Assembly (NCBI RefSeq): GCF_000335475.2
Contig: NZ_ANAH02000071.1
Span: 333,114-397,113, forward strand
DNA length: 64,000 bases
Source of the DNA: Cystobacter fuscus DSM 2262
Lineage (GTDB): Bacteria > Myxococcota > Myxococcia > Myxococcales > Myxococcaceae
Reading direction: 5' to 3'
The position numbers were made by a program, and so were the translations under genes. Under the pieces are notes generated by a model. That model saw only the letters and a list, made by a program, of their open reading frames with translations. It had not been told where the DNA came from and did not search any database. Of this stretch, positions 17,215-25,554 are shown piece after piece. Numbering within the stretch: the stretch's first letter is position 1; every line of letters begins with the position of its first letter.

Positions 17215-18090
17215 CTAGCGGCGCTTCGATGCGACCAGCGCGTATTGCTTGCTGGTGTAACCCCAACCCGCGTTCGAGATCTCGAAGTACTTGAGCAGCC
17301 GCTCGGACAGGTTCGGCTCGATGGCGTCGAGTGCCTGGCTGTTGCGCCGCGCGTTCTCGCTCCACAAGTCAATCGTCCGGGAGTACTCCGCGGTGAGATC
17401 CACCAGCCCGCGCAGCGAGAAGCCCGCGTCCTCGAAGTATCGCACGTAGTCCGAGACGGGGAGCAGCTCCGCCCAGCCGAAGGTGTCCTGGAGCACGAAC
17501 TTCGTGCCGGGCCGGGACTCGAACTCCCGCCGCTTCGCCGCGTTGCCGAAGCAGGTCTCGGAAAGATAGACGTTGCCGGTGGGCTTGAGCAGCGACCAGG
17601 CCTTGGCGATCGTCCCCGGCTTGTCCTGGAAGTGGGTGATGGAGCCAACGAAGCTCATGCCCTGGAAGGCGCCCGGGGGAAGTGAGACCTCGTGGAAGTG
17701 GCCGACCTCGACTCGTACCTTCCCGGCGACGCCGAGATGCTCCGCGCGCGTGCGGATGTAGTCGGCCTGGCGCGGAGCGGGCGTCACGCCCACCACCTCG
17801 CAGCCATACTCCCGCGCCAGGAAGCAGACGAGACTGCCCCAGCCACACCCCACGTCGAGCACGCGCTCTCCGCCCTGGAGTCCGAGCTGCCGGGCAATGA
17901 AGTGCATCTTCTTGTGCTGCGCCGTCTCGAGATCCTCGTTGCCCTCTGGAAACAAGCCCGGGCTGTACTTCATCGAGGGATCCAGGAAGAGCTGGAAGAG
18001 ACGTGGATCCTGATCGTAGTGCGTGTTGGTGACCCCGTGAGACCAACCTTCCCCCGCCCGAGGCGTCTCATGCTGGTCGGTGGTGTTCAC
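17215..18090 (-). CDS. SAM-dependent methyltransferase of the cyclopropane-fatty-acyl synthase type
   Basis: The 291-residue product resembles cyclopropane mycolic acid synthases: MKYSPGLFPEGNEDLETAQ near 40 (the YS..F and LEEAQ signature), the SAM-binding LDVGCGWGSLVCFLA near 78, and GVTPAPRQADYIR. These enzymes add a methylene or methyl group across a double bond of an acyl chain. The start is GTG 18090, which overlaps the stop of the ACP gene (GTGA), so translation is coupled. The expected bicarbonate-ligand positions cannot be judged by eye. With a desaturase directly downstream, the natural reading is desaturation first, then methylation or cyclopropanation of the same chain. Confidence 0.8.
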   Translation of the reverse strand: MNTTDQHETPRAGEGWSHGVTNTHYDQDPRLFQLFLDPSMKYSPGLFPEGNEDLETAQHKKMHFIARQLGLQGGERVLDVGCGWGSLVCFLAREYGCEVVGVTPAPRQADYIRTRAEHLGVAGKVRVEVGHFHEVSLPPGAFQGMSFVGSITHFQDKPGTIAKAWSLLKPTGNVYLSETCFGNAAKRREFESRPGTKFVLQDTFGWAELLPVSDYVRYFEDAGFSLRGLVDLTAEYSRTIDLWSENARRNSQALDAIEPNLSERLLKYFEISNAGWGYTSKQYALVASKRR

Positions 18091-18344
18091 AGCGCTTGCC
18101 GCTCCTCGACCAGCTTCGACACCGCGCCCGCCAGTTCCTCGATGGTGTTCACCCGGAACACGACCTGATCATCCAGCCGGACGTCGAACTTCTTCTCCAG
18201 GCTGGCGACGATGCGGAGGATCTTGATCGACTCGACTCCAGGCAGATCCCGAAGATTGGTGGACGACTCGATTTCGCCCTCGGGCAGATTGAGCGTGCTA
18301 CGCACGATCTTCTTGATGGCGTCTTCGATACCCGGCTGGATCAT
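18087..18344 (-). CDS. Acyl carrier protein, first gene of the lipid-modification operon
   Basis: The 85-residue product is acidic and helical, with the usual ACP plan. It opens MIQPGIEDAIKKIV, carries the prosthetic-group serine in LPGVESIKI (Ser39), and has helix 3 near NTIEELAGAV. The canonical DSL around the serine is ESI here, a tolerated variant. A longer reading from ATG 18377 adds 11 hydrophobic residues (MAVFISIPFPP) that do not fit an ACP, and neither start has a Shine-Dalgarno sequence. A TTGACA box overlaps 18377, which favours 18344 and a very short or absent leader. The stop overlaps the GTG of the methyltransferase. It would carry the acyl chain as a phosphopantetheine thioester for the enzymes encoded downstream. 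Confidence 0.85.
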   Translation of the reverse strand: MIQPGIEDAIKKIVRSTLNLPEGEIESSTNLRDLPGVESIKILRIVASLEKKFDVRLDDQVVFRVNTIEELAGAVSKLVEERQAL

Positions 18345-18353
18345 GGGTGGAAA

Positions 18354-18382
18354 AGGTATGGAAATAAATACCGCCATGTCAA
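18354..18382 (-). promoter_or_regulatory. Candidate promoter of the ACP-methyltransferase-desaturase-FAAL operon
   Basis: Minus-strand TTGACA (18382-18377) is a perfect -35 box. ATACCT (18359-18354) follows after 17 bases. The region is AT-rich. The transcript would start within a few bases of ATG 18344, giving a nearly leaderless mRNA, which would explain the lack of a ribosome binding site. Confidence 0.45.
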
Positions 18383-18606
18383 GCTATACACGTTTTGCAG
18401 ATTAGTGCTCACCCGCGAGGAGGAGGTGTATGTCAGCCACCTCACAGGGATGGTCCCAGCGGATTTCCGCTCGTATTGGAGTTGGGAATGGCATTGGACT
18501 CCAGTACGATACAGCGGGGCTTGTCGACCGTGAGCTATCGGAGCAGCGCCACGGCCAGCGGGAAGACGGTCTTCATGGGAGACATTGGCCGGGTGAGCGG
18601 AGTGCC

Positions 18607-19125
18607 TCAGCCGGGGTGGGCGGAGAACCATTGGAACAACGAGAGCGGGGGACCACTCAGCCGCTCCAGGGTGGCCTCCACGGCGTCGTGGTTGCCCCAG
18701 AGGATGTCCCCCTCTCCGTGCTGCTCGAGCAGCGCCTGGATGAAGTGGCACCAGGTGCCCACGCCCCGGCTGACGTAGAAGCCATACGTGCGGCAGGCCA
18801 GGGGCCGGTGTGTGTACACCCGGCACCCTCCGGACTCGCGATCCAGGAAGGGACAGGTATAGGGCCGCCGCGTGCCCTCCAGCTCGGCCACCCGCGTGCG
18901 GATCTCCTCCCGCGCGGCGGGGGCCAGGGCCTGGAAGGCCTCCCAGAGGTAGGTCCATTCCCATTCGGAGACGGTCAGCGGCTCCGCCAGGTGGCGGCAG
19001 CAGTGATCGCACCCCTTGCGGCAGGGCCACCCGTCATGGCCCTCGGAGATGGAGGAGGCCCGCGCGTCGACACGCCGGTAGACGTCCTCCAGGGTGGCTC
19101 GTTGTTCCTCGGTGAGTGGCTTCAT
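18607..19125 (-). CDS. YkgJ/Fli-type cysteine cluster protein (putative zinc or iron-binding)
   Basis: The 172-residue protein has the CxxCC pattern of the YkgJ (UPF0153) family: CRKGCDHCCRH near 36, then CPFLD near 88, GGCRVYTHRPLACRTYG near 98 and a later WCHF. These cysteines are thought to hold a metal cluster; the family's biochemical role is not established. The start could be ATG 19125 or GTG 19146 seven codons upstream; neither has a clear ribosome binding site. Upstream, 18378-18606 holds no gene I can defend. An ATG at 18430 with a fine GAGGAGGAGG lies there on the plus strand, but its frame soon runs antisense to this gene. Confidence 0.7.
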   Translation of the reverse strand: MKPLTEEQRATLEDVYRRVDARASSISEGHDGWPCRKGCDHCCRHLAEPLTVSEWEWTYLWEAFQALAPAAREEIRTRVAELEGTRRPYTCPFLDRESGGCRVYTHRPLACRTYGFYVSRGVGTWCHFIQALLEQHGEGDILWGNHDAVEATLERLSGPPLSLFQWFSAHPG

Positions 19126-19202
19126 GGACCGCGCATCATGCCCCACGCCAGGACATCGCCGTCAGGGCTCGCCGCGCGCCATGCGGACAGGAATGTCGCG
19201 TG

Positions 19203-19868
19203 TCAGAAGCGGCCCGCCAGTCCGAGCATTCCCCCCCGCGTGTCGAGGGACAGGAGCGGTTGGACGCTCGGGCGCGCGGCGGACAATTCGTAGCCCAGGG
19301 AGGCGCCCACCATGGCGAGCAGGGGAATGGCGATGAGGGATTCGCCTCGACCGGTCTGGGCGATGAGGACTCGCGAGCCGAGGTACCCCGCCGCGAGCCC
19401 CAGGCCTCCGCCCAGGAGCGAGGCCCACAGGCGGCCATCTCCCCCCACAACCTCTCCGCCCCACCAGACGCCCACGGGATAGCCCACCGCCATGCCCGCC
19501 ATGGCGCCGAAGAGGAGCGCGTAGAAACAACCGCCTTCCGTGGCGTACAGGACGCCCGTGGCCTGGCACAGCCCGAATCCCCCGATTCCCGCCACGAGCC
19601 CTCCCGCCGCGGCCGTCGCCACACCCGCTCCTACCTCCGCGAGCAGACGAAGCCCCAGGGGCGCCCGGCCTGGCGTGAACACCCAGCCGGTCGACTCCTC
19701 CATCGAGGGCGCGTGCTCATCGCCCTCCAGGGTGAGGCTCCTTTCGGTGGGGGAGGGCGCCTCGGCGGCCAGGGGCGCATCCCCGGCGGCGAGGCCCGCT
19801 CGGGGCGCGAGCAGCAGGAGAAACAGCAGCAGGGCGGACATCGGGACACGGGAAGAGAGAAGGGTCAT
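19203..19868 (-). CDS. Membrane protein with signal peptide and glycine-rich transmembrane segments, hypothetical
   Basis: The 221-residue product has a signal sequence (VPMSALLLFLLLLAPRAGLAAG), an acidic Ser/Glu-rich segment (about 28-55) and then several Gly/Ala-rich hydrophobic stretches: AEVGAGVATAAAGGLVAGIGG, LLFGAMAGMAVGYPVGVWWGG, LWASLLGGGLGLAAGYLG and LAMVGASLGYEL. Glycine-zipper-like segments like these occur in myxobacterial envelope proteins of unknown role. The end, PLLSLDTRGGMLGLAGRF, finishes in a terminal Phe, which could suggest an outer membrane protein, but the strands look helical. ATG 19868 is chosen over 19886; both have weak sites. No function assigned. Confidence 0.55.
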   Translation of the reverse strand: MTLLSSRVPMSALLLFLLLLAPRAGLAAGDAPLAAEAPSPTERSLTLEGDEHAPSMEESTGWVFTPGRAPLGLRLLAEVGAGVATAAAGGLVAGIGGFGLCQATGVLYATEGGCFYALLFGAMAGMAVGYPVGVWWGGEVVGGDGRLWASLLGGGLGLAAGYLGSRVLIAQTGRGESLIAIPLLAMVGASLGYELSAARPSVQPLLSLDTRGGMLGLAGRF

Positions 19869-19913
19869 GGTGCGCGCTCTTTGCAACGCCTGGACCAGGG
19901 CCCGGCTCCGGGG

Positions 19914-21486
19914 TCAGCCCTCGCGCGGCAGGCGCACGGCGAAGAGGGTGCCCTCGCGCGCGGTGGAGTTCACCTGGATGCTGCCCGCGTGCGCGCGCAC
20001 GATTTGATCCACGATGTACAGGCCCAGGCCCACGCTGCGGCTCGTCTTGTCGGGGCCCCCCACGGCGCGTTGCAGGGGTTGAAAAAGCCGGGGCAGCGCC
20101 TCGGCGGAGATGGGCTCCCCCAGGTTGTGCACCTCCAGCCGGACGTCCTCGGGCCCGCCCTGGTTGCGCACCGTCACGACGCTGTTCGCGGGGCTGTACT
20201 TGAGCGCGTTGCCCACCAGGTTGCCCACCAGTTGCGCGAGCCGGTCCCCGTCCCACTCCCCCTGGCCATCTCCCCGTGTCTCCAGTCGCAGCTCCCGCTC
20301 GGGGTGCGTCGCCTGCAACTCCTCCACCGCCGCGCGCACCACCTCGTGCACGTTCACCGGCTCGCGCTCGATCTTCAGTCTTCCGCCCAGGCGCGCCTGA
20401 GTGAAGTCCAGCAGGTCGCGCACCATGCGCACGGCGCGCTCGGTGCTCGAGTGCAGCCGTTCGAGGCTCTTGACGGTGCGCGCGTCCAGATCCTCGCGGC
20501 GCAGCAGTTGCCGCACGCCCAGGAGGATGGCGCTCAGGGGGTTGCGCAAGTCATGGCTGACGATGCCGATGAGGTGCTGCTCGAAGTCCCGGCGGCCCCG
20601 CTCCTCCTCGGCCAGCCGTTGGGCCTCCTGTCGCAGGCGCACCTGCTCCGTCACCTCGAAGTGATGCCAGCTCGGGGAGGGCCTCCAGCGCTTTCATGCC
20701 CACCACGTCCCGGCCCACGAGCTGGTGGTAGACGGGATTGGCCGTCTCGAAGACATGGTCGGGGCCGCGCAGGTAGCACACGGCCACGAGCGTCTGCGCG
20801 GCGAGCGCGTCCATCATCGCGGCGCGCGCCTGCTCGGACTCCTGGGTGCGCTGGAGCAGGGTCTCCACCTGCTGGCGGGTGAGCACTCCCTCCGTCACCT
20901 CCGTGGCGACGGTGATCACGCCCTCGATGTGGCCCCGCTCATCGCGCAGGGCGTCGTAGACGATGTTGAAGTACGCGGTCTCCAGCGCTCCGTCCGTGCC
21001 CCGCGCGAGCCGGACCGCCTGCTCCTTGGCCACGAAGGCCACGCCCGTGGTCATCACCTCGTGGATCAGGTCGTCCAACCCCACGCCCTCCAGTTCTGGC
21101 AGCGCCTCCAGCAGGGGCTTGCCCACCACCTGCTCGGGGAGGCGCCCGCAGAAGCGGCAGAACTGGGGGTTGGCCAGGTCGATGACCATCTGCTGGCCCC
21201 GGATGATGCCAATGGCCACGGGCGCCTGCAGGAAGGCGGCATTGAGGCGGGCGCGCTCTTCCTCTCCCGGGAACCGGTGGCGCCGAGGGTCCCGTCCCTC
21301 CTCGCGCCGCGCGCGCTTGCTGGCGGGCGTGCTCCTCCACCGCCTCGGCGGTGGCCGTGGCCACGAAGCAACAGGTCGCTCAGCAGGCCGTACTCGCGCA
21401 CCAGCTCGCCCAGTGTGAAGCCCACCCGGAAGCGCTGGGCGCCGTGCTCGCGCCCGACGTCTGGGGGGAGCCTCCACCCGGCCGCG
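19914..21486 (-). pseudogene. Degraded PAS sensor histidine kinase gene with at least three frame breaks
   Basis: Pieces of one kinase lie in order but in different frames. Near 21370-21450 an RsbRD-like N-terminal piece reads QRFRVGFTLGELVREYGLL. It shifts at about 21373 to TATAEAVEEHARQQARAA, then between about 21310 and 21260 to the first PAS domain (ARLNAAFLQAPVAIGIIRG ... EVTEG). A second PAS begins (FETANPVYHQLVGRDVVG) but stops at EALPEL near 20670. The reading then changes to HHFEVTEQVRLRQEA and a HisKA/HATPase pair (His in GIVSHDLRNPL, N-box VGNALKYS). Comparing the PAS copies suggests loss of about 60 codons at the last junction. The true N-terminus is missing next to the J-domain gene. 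A GTG at 20654 could still make a 246-residue kinase core. Confidence 0.75.
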
Positions 21487-21498
21487 CCTCGCGGGGAC

Positions 21499-22275
21499 TC
21501 AGCCGCCGCGCAGCTGGCGGATCTTCTCGTAGGCCTCGCGAATCTCCTGGAAGCGGCGCGACGCCTGTTCGACGGCCCCGGGGCCGAGATGGGCGACCCG
21601 GTCCGGGTGGTGGATGGCGGCGAGCTGGCGGAAGGCCCGCTTCACGTCCGCGTCGGTCGCCTCGGGGGTGAGGCCCAACCGGGTGTAGTGCGCCTGGGCC
21701 TCGCCGAAGTGGCGCGCGGTGACGGAGCGTATCTGCGCCTCGGACAACCCGAGCCCCTGGGCGATCCGGCGCAGTGTCTCCTGCTCGGCGCGGTGCAGCT
21801 GGCCATCCACGAGCGCCAGTCCGTACAGGGCGTCGAGCAGCAGCAGCCGCGCCGACATGGTCAGCTCGTCGCGGCACGCGGCGGCGGAATCCTCCAGGGT
21901 GGGCGGACGGGCGAGGTGTTCCTTGAGGTAGCGGCGCACGAGCTCGAGCGACTCGGGGCCGTAGCGCAGCTGCTCGGCGAAGTACTCGCGCACCACGCGC
22001 ACCTCGTCGCGCACCAGGTCGCCATCGGCCCGGGCCACCTCGATGAAGAGGGCGCACAGGTGGCGGGCGAAGTGTTGCTGGGCGGCCAGTTCCCGGGGCT
22101 CGGCAGGGGCGGGCGCGCTCGTGCCGGCCGCGCGGGGAGGAGGCTGGAGCAGCCCGTCGAGCTGATGGCCCACCAGGACTCCGGCGAGCACGAGCACGAC
22201 GACGGGCCAGAGGCCGCCGATCAGCAGCCCCACGCCCAGCCCAAGCATCGCTCCGAGAACTTTTCCAGGTGCCAC
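21499..22275 (-). CDS. DjlA-like J-domain protein (membrane anchor, TerB-like domain, C-terminal J-domain)
   Basis: The 258-residue protein begins with one or two hydrophobic segments (about 5-40). It continues with an all-helical TerB-like domain (about 65-180, with [21 protein letters not shown] and [14 protein letters not shown] as repeated acidic helix motifs) and ends in a J-domain (about 193-255: [21 protein letters not shown], the HPD tripeptide in AAIHHPDR). This is the build of DjlA co-chaperones, which stimulate DnaK ATPase from the inner membrane. The start is GTG 22275 with AGGGAG ten bases upstream. It is divergent from folD. The kinase remnant follows immediately downstream. Confidence 0.8.
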   Translation of the reverse strand: MAPGKVLGAMLGLGVGLLIGGLWPVVVLVLAGVLVGHQLDGLLQPPPRAAGTSAPAPAEPRELAAQQHFARHLCALFIEVARADGDLVRDEVRVVREYFAEQLRYGPESLELVRRYLKEHLARPPTLEDSAAACRDELTMSARLLLLDALYGLALVDGQLHRAEQETLRRIAQGLGLSEAQIRSVTARHFGEAQAHYTRLGLTPEATDADVKRAFRQLAAIHHPDRVAHLGPGAVEQASRRFQEIREAYEKIRQLRGG

Positions 22276-22328
22276 GCGTGCGTCACTCCCTAGACCGGCG
22301 GGAAGTTTCGCATAGAGTCCGCCGCGCT

Positions 22329-23174
22329 ATGGGCCAGTTGATCGACGGAAAAGCGGTGGCGGCGAGGGTGCGCGCCGAGGTGAAGCAGGAAGTGGAGCGG
22401 CTCAAGGCCGAGCGCGGCCTGGTGCCGGGGCTGACGGTGGTCCGGGTGGGGGAGGATCCCGCCTCGAAGATCTACGTCACCGGCAAGAAGAAGGCGGCCG
22501 AGGAAGTCGGCTTCAACTCGTGGGAGGAGCACCCGGACGCGAGCATCACCGAGGAGGAGTTGCTGTCGGTGGTGGAGCGGCTGAACGAGGACCCCGCGGT
22601 CCACGGCATCCTCGTGCAGTTGCCCCTGCCCAAGCACATCGACGCGGAGCGGATCATCTCGGCGGTGCGTCCGGAGAAGGACGTGGACGGCTTCCATCCG
22701 ATGAACGCGGGCAAGCTGTCGCTCGGCAAGCCGGGGCCGCGGGCGTGCACGCCCTTCGGGGTCATGCGGCTCTTGCGCGAGGTGGGGTGTGACCCCGCCG
22801 GCAAGCGCGCCGTGGTGGTGGGGCGCAGCAACATCGTGGGCAAGCCCATGGCGTTGATGCTGTTGCAGGCGGACGCGACGGTGGTCATCTGCCACCGCAA
22901 GAGCAACCTGGCCGAGGAGGTGTCACGGGCGGACATCGTCGTGGCGGCGGTGGGCGTGCCCGAGCTCATCAAGGGCGAGTGGATCAAGCCCGGCGCGGTG
23001 GTCATCGACGTGGGGATGAACCGGATGCCGGATGGGAAGCTCAAGGGGGACGTGGAGTTCGCGGCCGCCCTGGAGCGCGCCTCGTTCATCACCCCGGTGC
23101 CCGGCGGCGTGGGGCCGATGACGATCGCCATGTTGATGCGCAACACCCTGGACGCGGCCAAGGGAGGAGCTTGA
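22329..23174 (+). CDS. folD: Bifunctional methylenetetrahydrofolate dehydrogenase / methenyltetrahydrofolate cyclohydrolase
   Basis: The 281-residue protein matches FolD along its length. It has [13 protein letters not shown] with catalytic Tyr49 and Lys53, [26 protein letters not shown], the Rossmann motif [20 protein letters not shown] and the end signature [17 protein letters not shown]. It interconverts 5,10-methylene- and 10-formyl-THF with NADP, feeding purine synthesis and the other one-carbon genes in this window (metF, gcvTHP, metH). ATG 22329 starts exactly at the family N-terminus; a longer reading to 22269 is not supported. No ribosome binding site is visible. Its TGA overlaps the ATG of the next gene. 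Confidence 0.97.
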   Translation: MGQLIDGKAVAARVRAEVKQEVERLKAERGLVPGLTVVRVGEDPASKIYVTGKKKAAEEVGFNSWEEHPDASITEEELLSVVERLNEDPAVHGILVQLPLPKHIDAERIISAVRPEKDVDGFHPMNAGKLSLGKPGPRACTPFGVMRLLREVGCDPAGKRAVVVGRSNIVGKPMALMLLQADATVVICHRKSNLAEEVSRADIVVAAVGVPELIKGEWIKPGAVVIDVGMNRMPDGKLKGDVEFAAALERASFITPVPGGVGPMTIAMLMRNTLDAAKGGA

Positions 23175-24106
23175 TGCCGACGCGGCGCGAGCGGCTAGAA
23201 GGCGGGCTGTATGGGTTGCTCATCGGGGATGCGCTGGGCGTGCCCTACGAGTTCCATTCTCCGGACCGGATTCCCCCGCCCGCGCTGATCGAATTCACGC
23301 CTCCGGCGGACTTCTCCCGGGCGCATGCCCAGGTGCCGCCGGGGACGTGGTCGGATGATGGCTCGCAGGCGTTGTGCCTGCTCGATTCGCTCCTGTCCCG
23401 GGGGATGCTGGACCTGGAGGACCTCGGGCGGCGGCTCGTGAACTGGTTCGAGCGGGGCTACCTGGCGGTGGACGGCGAGGTGTTCGACGTGGGCATCCAG
23501 ACGCGCACGGCCCTGTCGAACCTGCGCGAGGGAGCGCCCGCCCTCAAGGCGGGTCCGGCGGGCGAACGGGACAATGGCAATGGCTCGCTGATGCGGGTGA
23601 TGCCGCTGGCGCTCTGGCACCGGGGAGATGATCAAGCGCTGGCGCGCGACGCCATGCTCCAGTCCCGGGTGACGCACGGGCACGTGCGCTCGCAGGTGTG
23701 CTGCGCGCTCTACTGCCTCTGGGCGCGGCGGACGTTGGAGGGTTCTTCGCGGGCGTGGGCCGATGCGTTGGCCTCCTTCCGGGCGCTGTACCCCGAGGGC
23801 CTGGAGCAGCGCACGGAGCTGGAGTCATCGGTGCGGCCGGACGTGCCCTACCGGGGCAAGGGGACGGGGTACGTGGTGGATTGTCTGCTCTCGGCGCGCG
23901 ATTGCCTGGAAGCGGACTCCTTCGAGCGGGCGGTGAAGGCGGCGATCGCGCTCGGGCATGACACCGACACGACGGCGACGGTGGCGGGAGGCATCGCCGG
24001 GCTGCGCGAGGGAATCGACGCCATCCCCAGCCGCTGGCGCAACGCCCTGCGTGGCCAGGAACTGGTGAAGCCCCTGCTCGACAAGCTCCTCGCGTCCGCG
24101 GCCTGA
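23174..24106 (+). CDS. ADP-ribosylglycohydrolase family protein (DraG/ARH type)
   Basis: The 310-residue product has the ARH fold markers: GLLIGDALGVPYEF near 14, the metal-binding TWSDDGSQAL (Thr58, Asp61, Asp62), a GNGSLMRVMPLA segment near 135 and the second metal site GHDTDTTATVAGG near 258. Family members remove ADP-ribose from proteins, or cleave related ADP-ribosyl compounds, with two Mg ions. It begins within the stop of folD (TGATG) with GGGAGG upstream, so it is coupled to folD. Neither a DraT-like transferase nor a nitrogenase is nearby, so the substrate is open. Confidence 0.88.
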   Translation: MPTRRERLEGGLYGLLIGDALGVPYEFHSPDRIPPPALIEFTPPADFSRAHAQVPPGTWSDDGSQALCLLDSLLSRGMLDLEDLGRRLVNWFERGYLAVDGEVFDVGIQTRTALSNLREGAPALKAGPAGERDNGNGSLMRVMPLALWHRGDDQALARDAMLQSRVTHGHVRSQVCCALYCLWARRTLEGSSRAWADALASFRALYPEGLEQRTELESSVRPDVPYRGKGTGYVVDCLLSARDCLEADSFERAVKAAIALGHDTDTTATVAGGIAGLREGIDAIPSRWRNALRGQELVKPLLDKLLASAA

Positions 24107-24116
24107 GTGCCCGGTC

Positions 24117-24134
24117 TCCCCACCCCCGTGGGGA
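24117..24134. terminator. Hairpin between two convergent genes
   Basis: TCCCCAC (24117-24123) pairs perfectly with GTGGGGA (24128-24134) around a four-C loop. It sits between the ends of the ADP-ribosylglycohydrolase and the hydrolase at 24153. No T-tract follows, so factor-independent action is uncertain. Confidence 0.45.
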
Positions 24135-24152
24135 AACCTTCCCTCCCGGGAT

Positions 24153-25052
24153 TCAGGGGGCGGGGGTGGTGCTCAGGAAGTTGCGGATGAGCTGGCTGAC
24201 TTCCTTGGGCTTCTCGAGGGTGGCCCAGTGGGTGGCCTCCGCGAGGCGCTGGATGGAGATCTGCGGCACGAACTCGCGCAGTCCCCGCTGTCCGTCCGGC
24301 AGCAGGTAGGTGTCCTGCTCGGCGTGGATGAAGAGCACGGGCTTGTTCACCACGAGCTGGTCCGGCCGCATCCCCTCGGTCAGGTTGCTGCCGCCCACGT
24401 GGCCCTGGTGATCCGGCGGGCCCATCTTCGCCGCCCGGTAGTAGTTGAGCGCGCCGGTGATGGCGCCCGGCTGCTTCCAGGCGCTGACCCACTCGGCCAT
24501 GTCATCCTCGGACAGGATGGCGCCGTGCGCCCGGGCGTCGTTGAGCACGGCCTGCCGGGCCCACGCGTAGTCATCGCCCACGATCTGCCCTTCGGCCTGG
24601 GGCGTCTGGAAGACGAGCATGTACTGGGCCGCCAGTTGCTGGCGGGGGTTCTCGCGCAGCTCCCGGTCGAACAGGGCGGGGTGGGTGATGTTGATGGTGA
24701 CGAGCCGGTGCACGTACTCGGGCAGACGCAGCACGAAGCTCCAGCCCACCAGCGCGCCCCAGTCCTGGGAGACGATGTTCGTCTTCTTGAGGCCCAGGTG
24801 CTCCAGCAGGCAGCGCAAGTCCTCGACGAGGTGCCGGATGTGGTAGGCCTCGACCTCCTTGGGCTTGGAGGTCAGGTTGTAGCCACGCATGTCCGGGGCG
24901 ATGACGAAGTAGTCCTTGCCCAGATCATGAATCTGCTTCTTCCAGACACCCCAGTACTCGGGGAAGCCATGGATGAAGAGGATGGGCTCCCCCGCACCAT
25001 GCGTGACGTAATGCATGCGGATGCCGTTGATGTCCGCGTAGTGATGATCCAT
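24153..25052 (-). CDS. Alpha/beta hydrolase of the epoxide hydrolase type
   Basis: The 299-residue protein carries the epoxide hydrolase signature: FIHGFPEYWGVW (oxyanion HGFP), PDMRGYNLTSKP, and the nucleophile motif SQDWGALVGW with Asp97 in place of serine. A cap domain spans about 130-225, and the catalytic His lies in EATHWATLEKP near 280. An Asp nucleophile fits epoxide hydrolases and haloalkane dehalogenases; the absence of the dehalogenase Trp pair cannot be checked by eye. ATG 25052 has GGGGAGAG upstream; the longer frame to 25154 is noncoding. A lone transcription unit convergent with the ADP-ribosylglycohydrolase. Confidence 0.85.
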   Translation of the reverse strand: MDHHYADINGIRMHYVTHGAGEPILFIHGFPEYWGVWKKQIHDLGKDYFVIAPDMRGYNLTSKPKEVEAYHIRHLVEDLRCLLEHLGLKKTNIVSQDWGALVGWSFVLRLPEYVHRLVTINITHPALFDRELRENPRQQLAAQYMLVFQTPQAEGQIVGDDYAWARQAVLNDARAHGAILSEDDMAEWVSAWKQPGAITGALNYYRAAKMGPPDHQGHVGGSNLTEGMRPDQLVVNKPVLFIHAEQDTYLLPDGQRGLREFVPQISIQRLAEATHWATLEKPKEVSQLIRNFLSTTPAP

Positions 25053-25155
25053 GGACCACTCTCCCCATCGGGTGAATGCCCCGCGAGAATAGGGCGCGGG
25101 GCGGGGGAGAGAAAGATCGCTTTCGCGGTGACCGGGAGCACCCGACAAGCGCACT

Positions 25156-25554
25156 TCAGGTGAAGTGTTTGCGGACTTCCGCGTCGTTGAGCACGAACAG
25201 CATCCAGGCGCCCACCGGCACGCCGAAGCAGCACGCGGGGGCGAGCGGCAGCATGACGGTCAGTGAGCCCACCATGCCTATCCCCCATTTCCGCAAATTC
25301 ACGATGTTGAGCGCGGCCCAGATGGTGATGCCGCGCGCCACGAGCGCTCCCATGATGTTGAAGAGGAATGGCCACAACTGATCCGCGGGCACGGTGAAGT
25401 CGCCCACGCCCGAAAGATGCAGCGTCACCATGATGATCCAGAAGAGGATGTCCAGGATTCCCGTACAGAGCAGCAGGAAGGCGGGAGGACGCACCCGGCG
25501 CAGCGTGGGCAGGCGGGGATCGTTCAGGGGGACATTGAGACCGGGACCACTCAT
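25156..25554 (-). CDS. Small integral membrane protein, hypothetical, coupled to metF
   Basis: The 132-residue protein has three or four membrane spans: PPAFLLLCTGILDILFWIIM, a segment around LWPFLFNIMGALVARGI, and MVGSLTVMLPLAPACCFGVP with GAWMLFVL. It ends in the polar tail NDAEVRKHFT. Such four-span proteins with a terminal VGxWALxVL..PEV pattern are common as hypotheticals in myxobacteria and planctomycetes. Its ATG overlaps the metF stop (ATGA), so it is translated together with metF. A functional tie to folate is not implied by the sequence. Confidence 0.7.
   Translation of the reverse strand: MSGPGLNVPLNDPRLPTLRRVRPPAFLLLCTGILDILFWIIMVTLHLSGVGDFTVPADQLWPFLFNIMGALVARGITIWAALNIVNLRKWGIGMVGSLTVMLPLAPACCFGVPVGAWMLFVLNDAEVRKHFT

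Noticed and set aside
18430..18606. Plus-strand ORF at ATG 18430 with a strong GAGGAGGAGG site
   Set aside because: The frame soon runs antisense through the well-supported YkgJ-type gene and its composition is not protein-like; a second frame from 18488 is also open but matches nothing I know.
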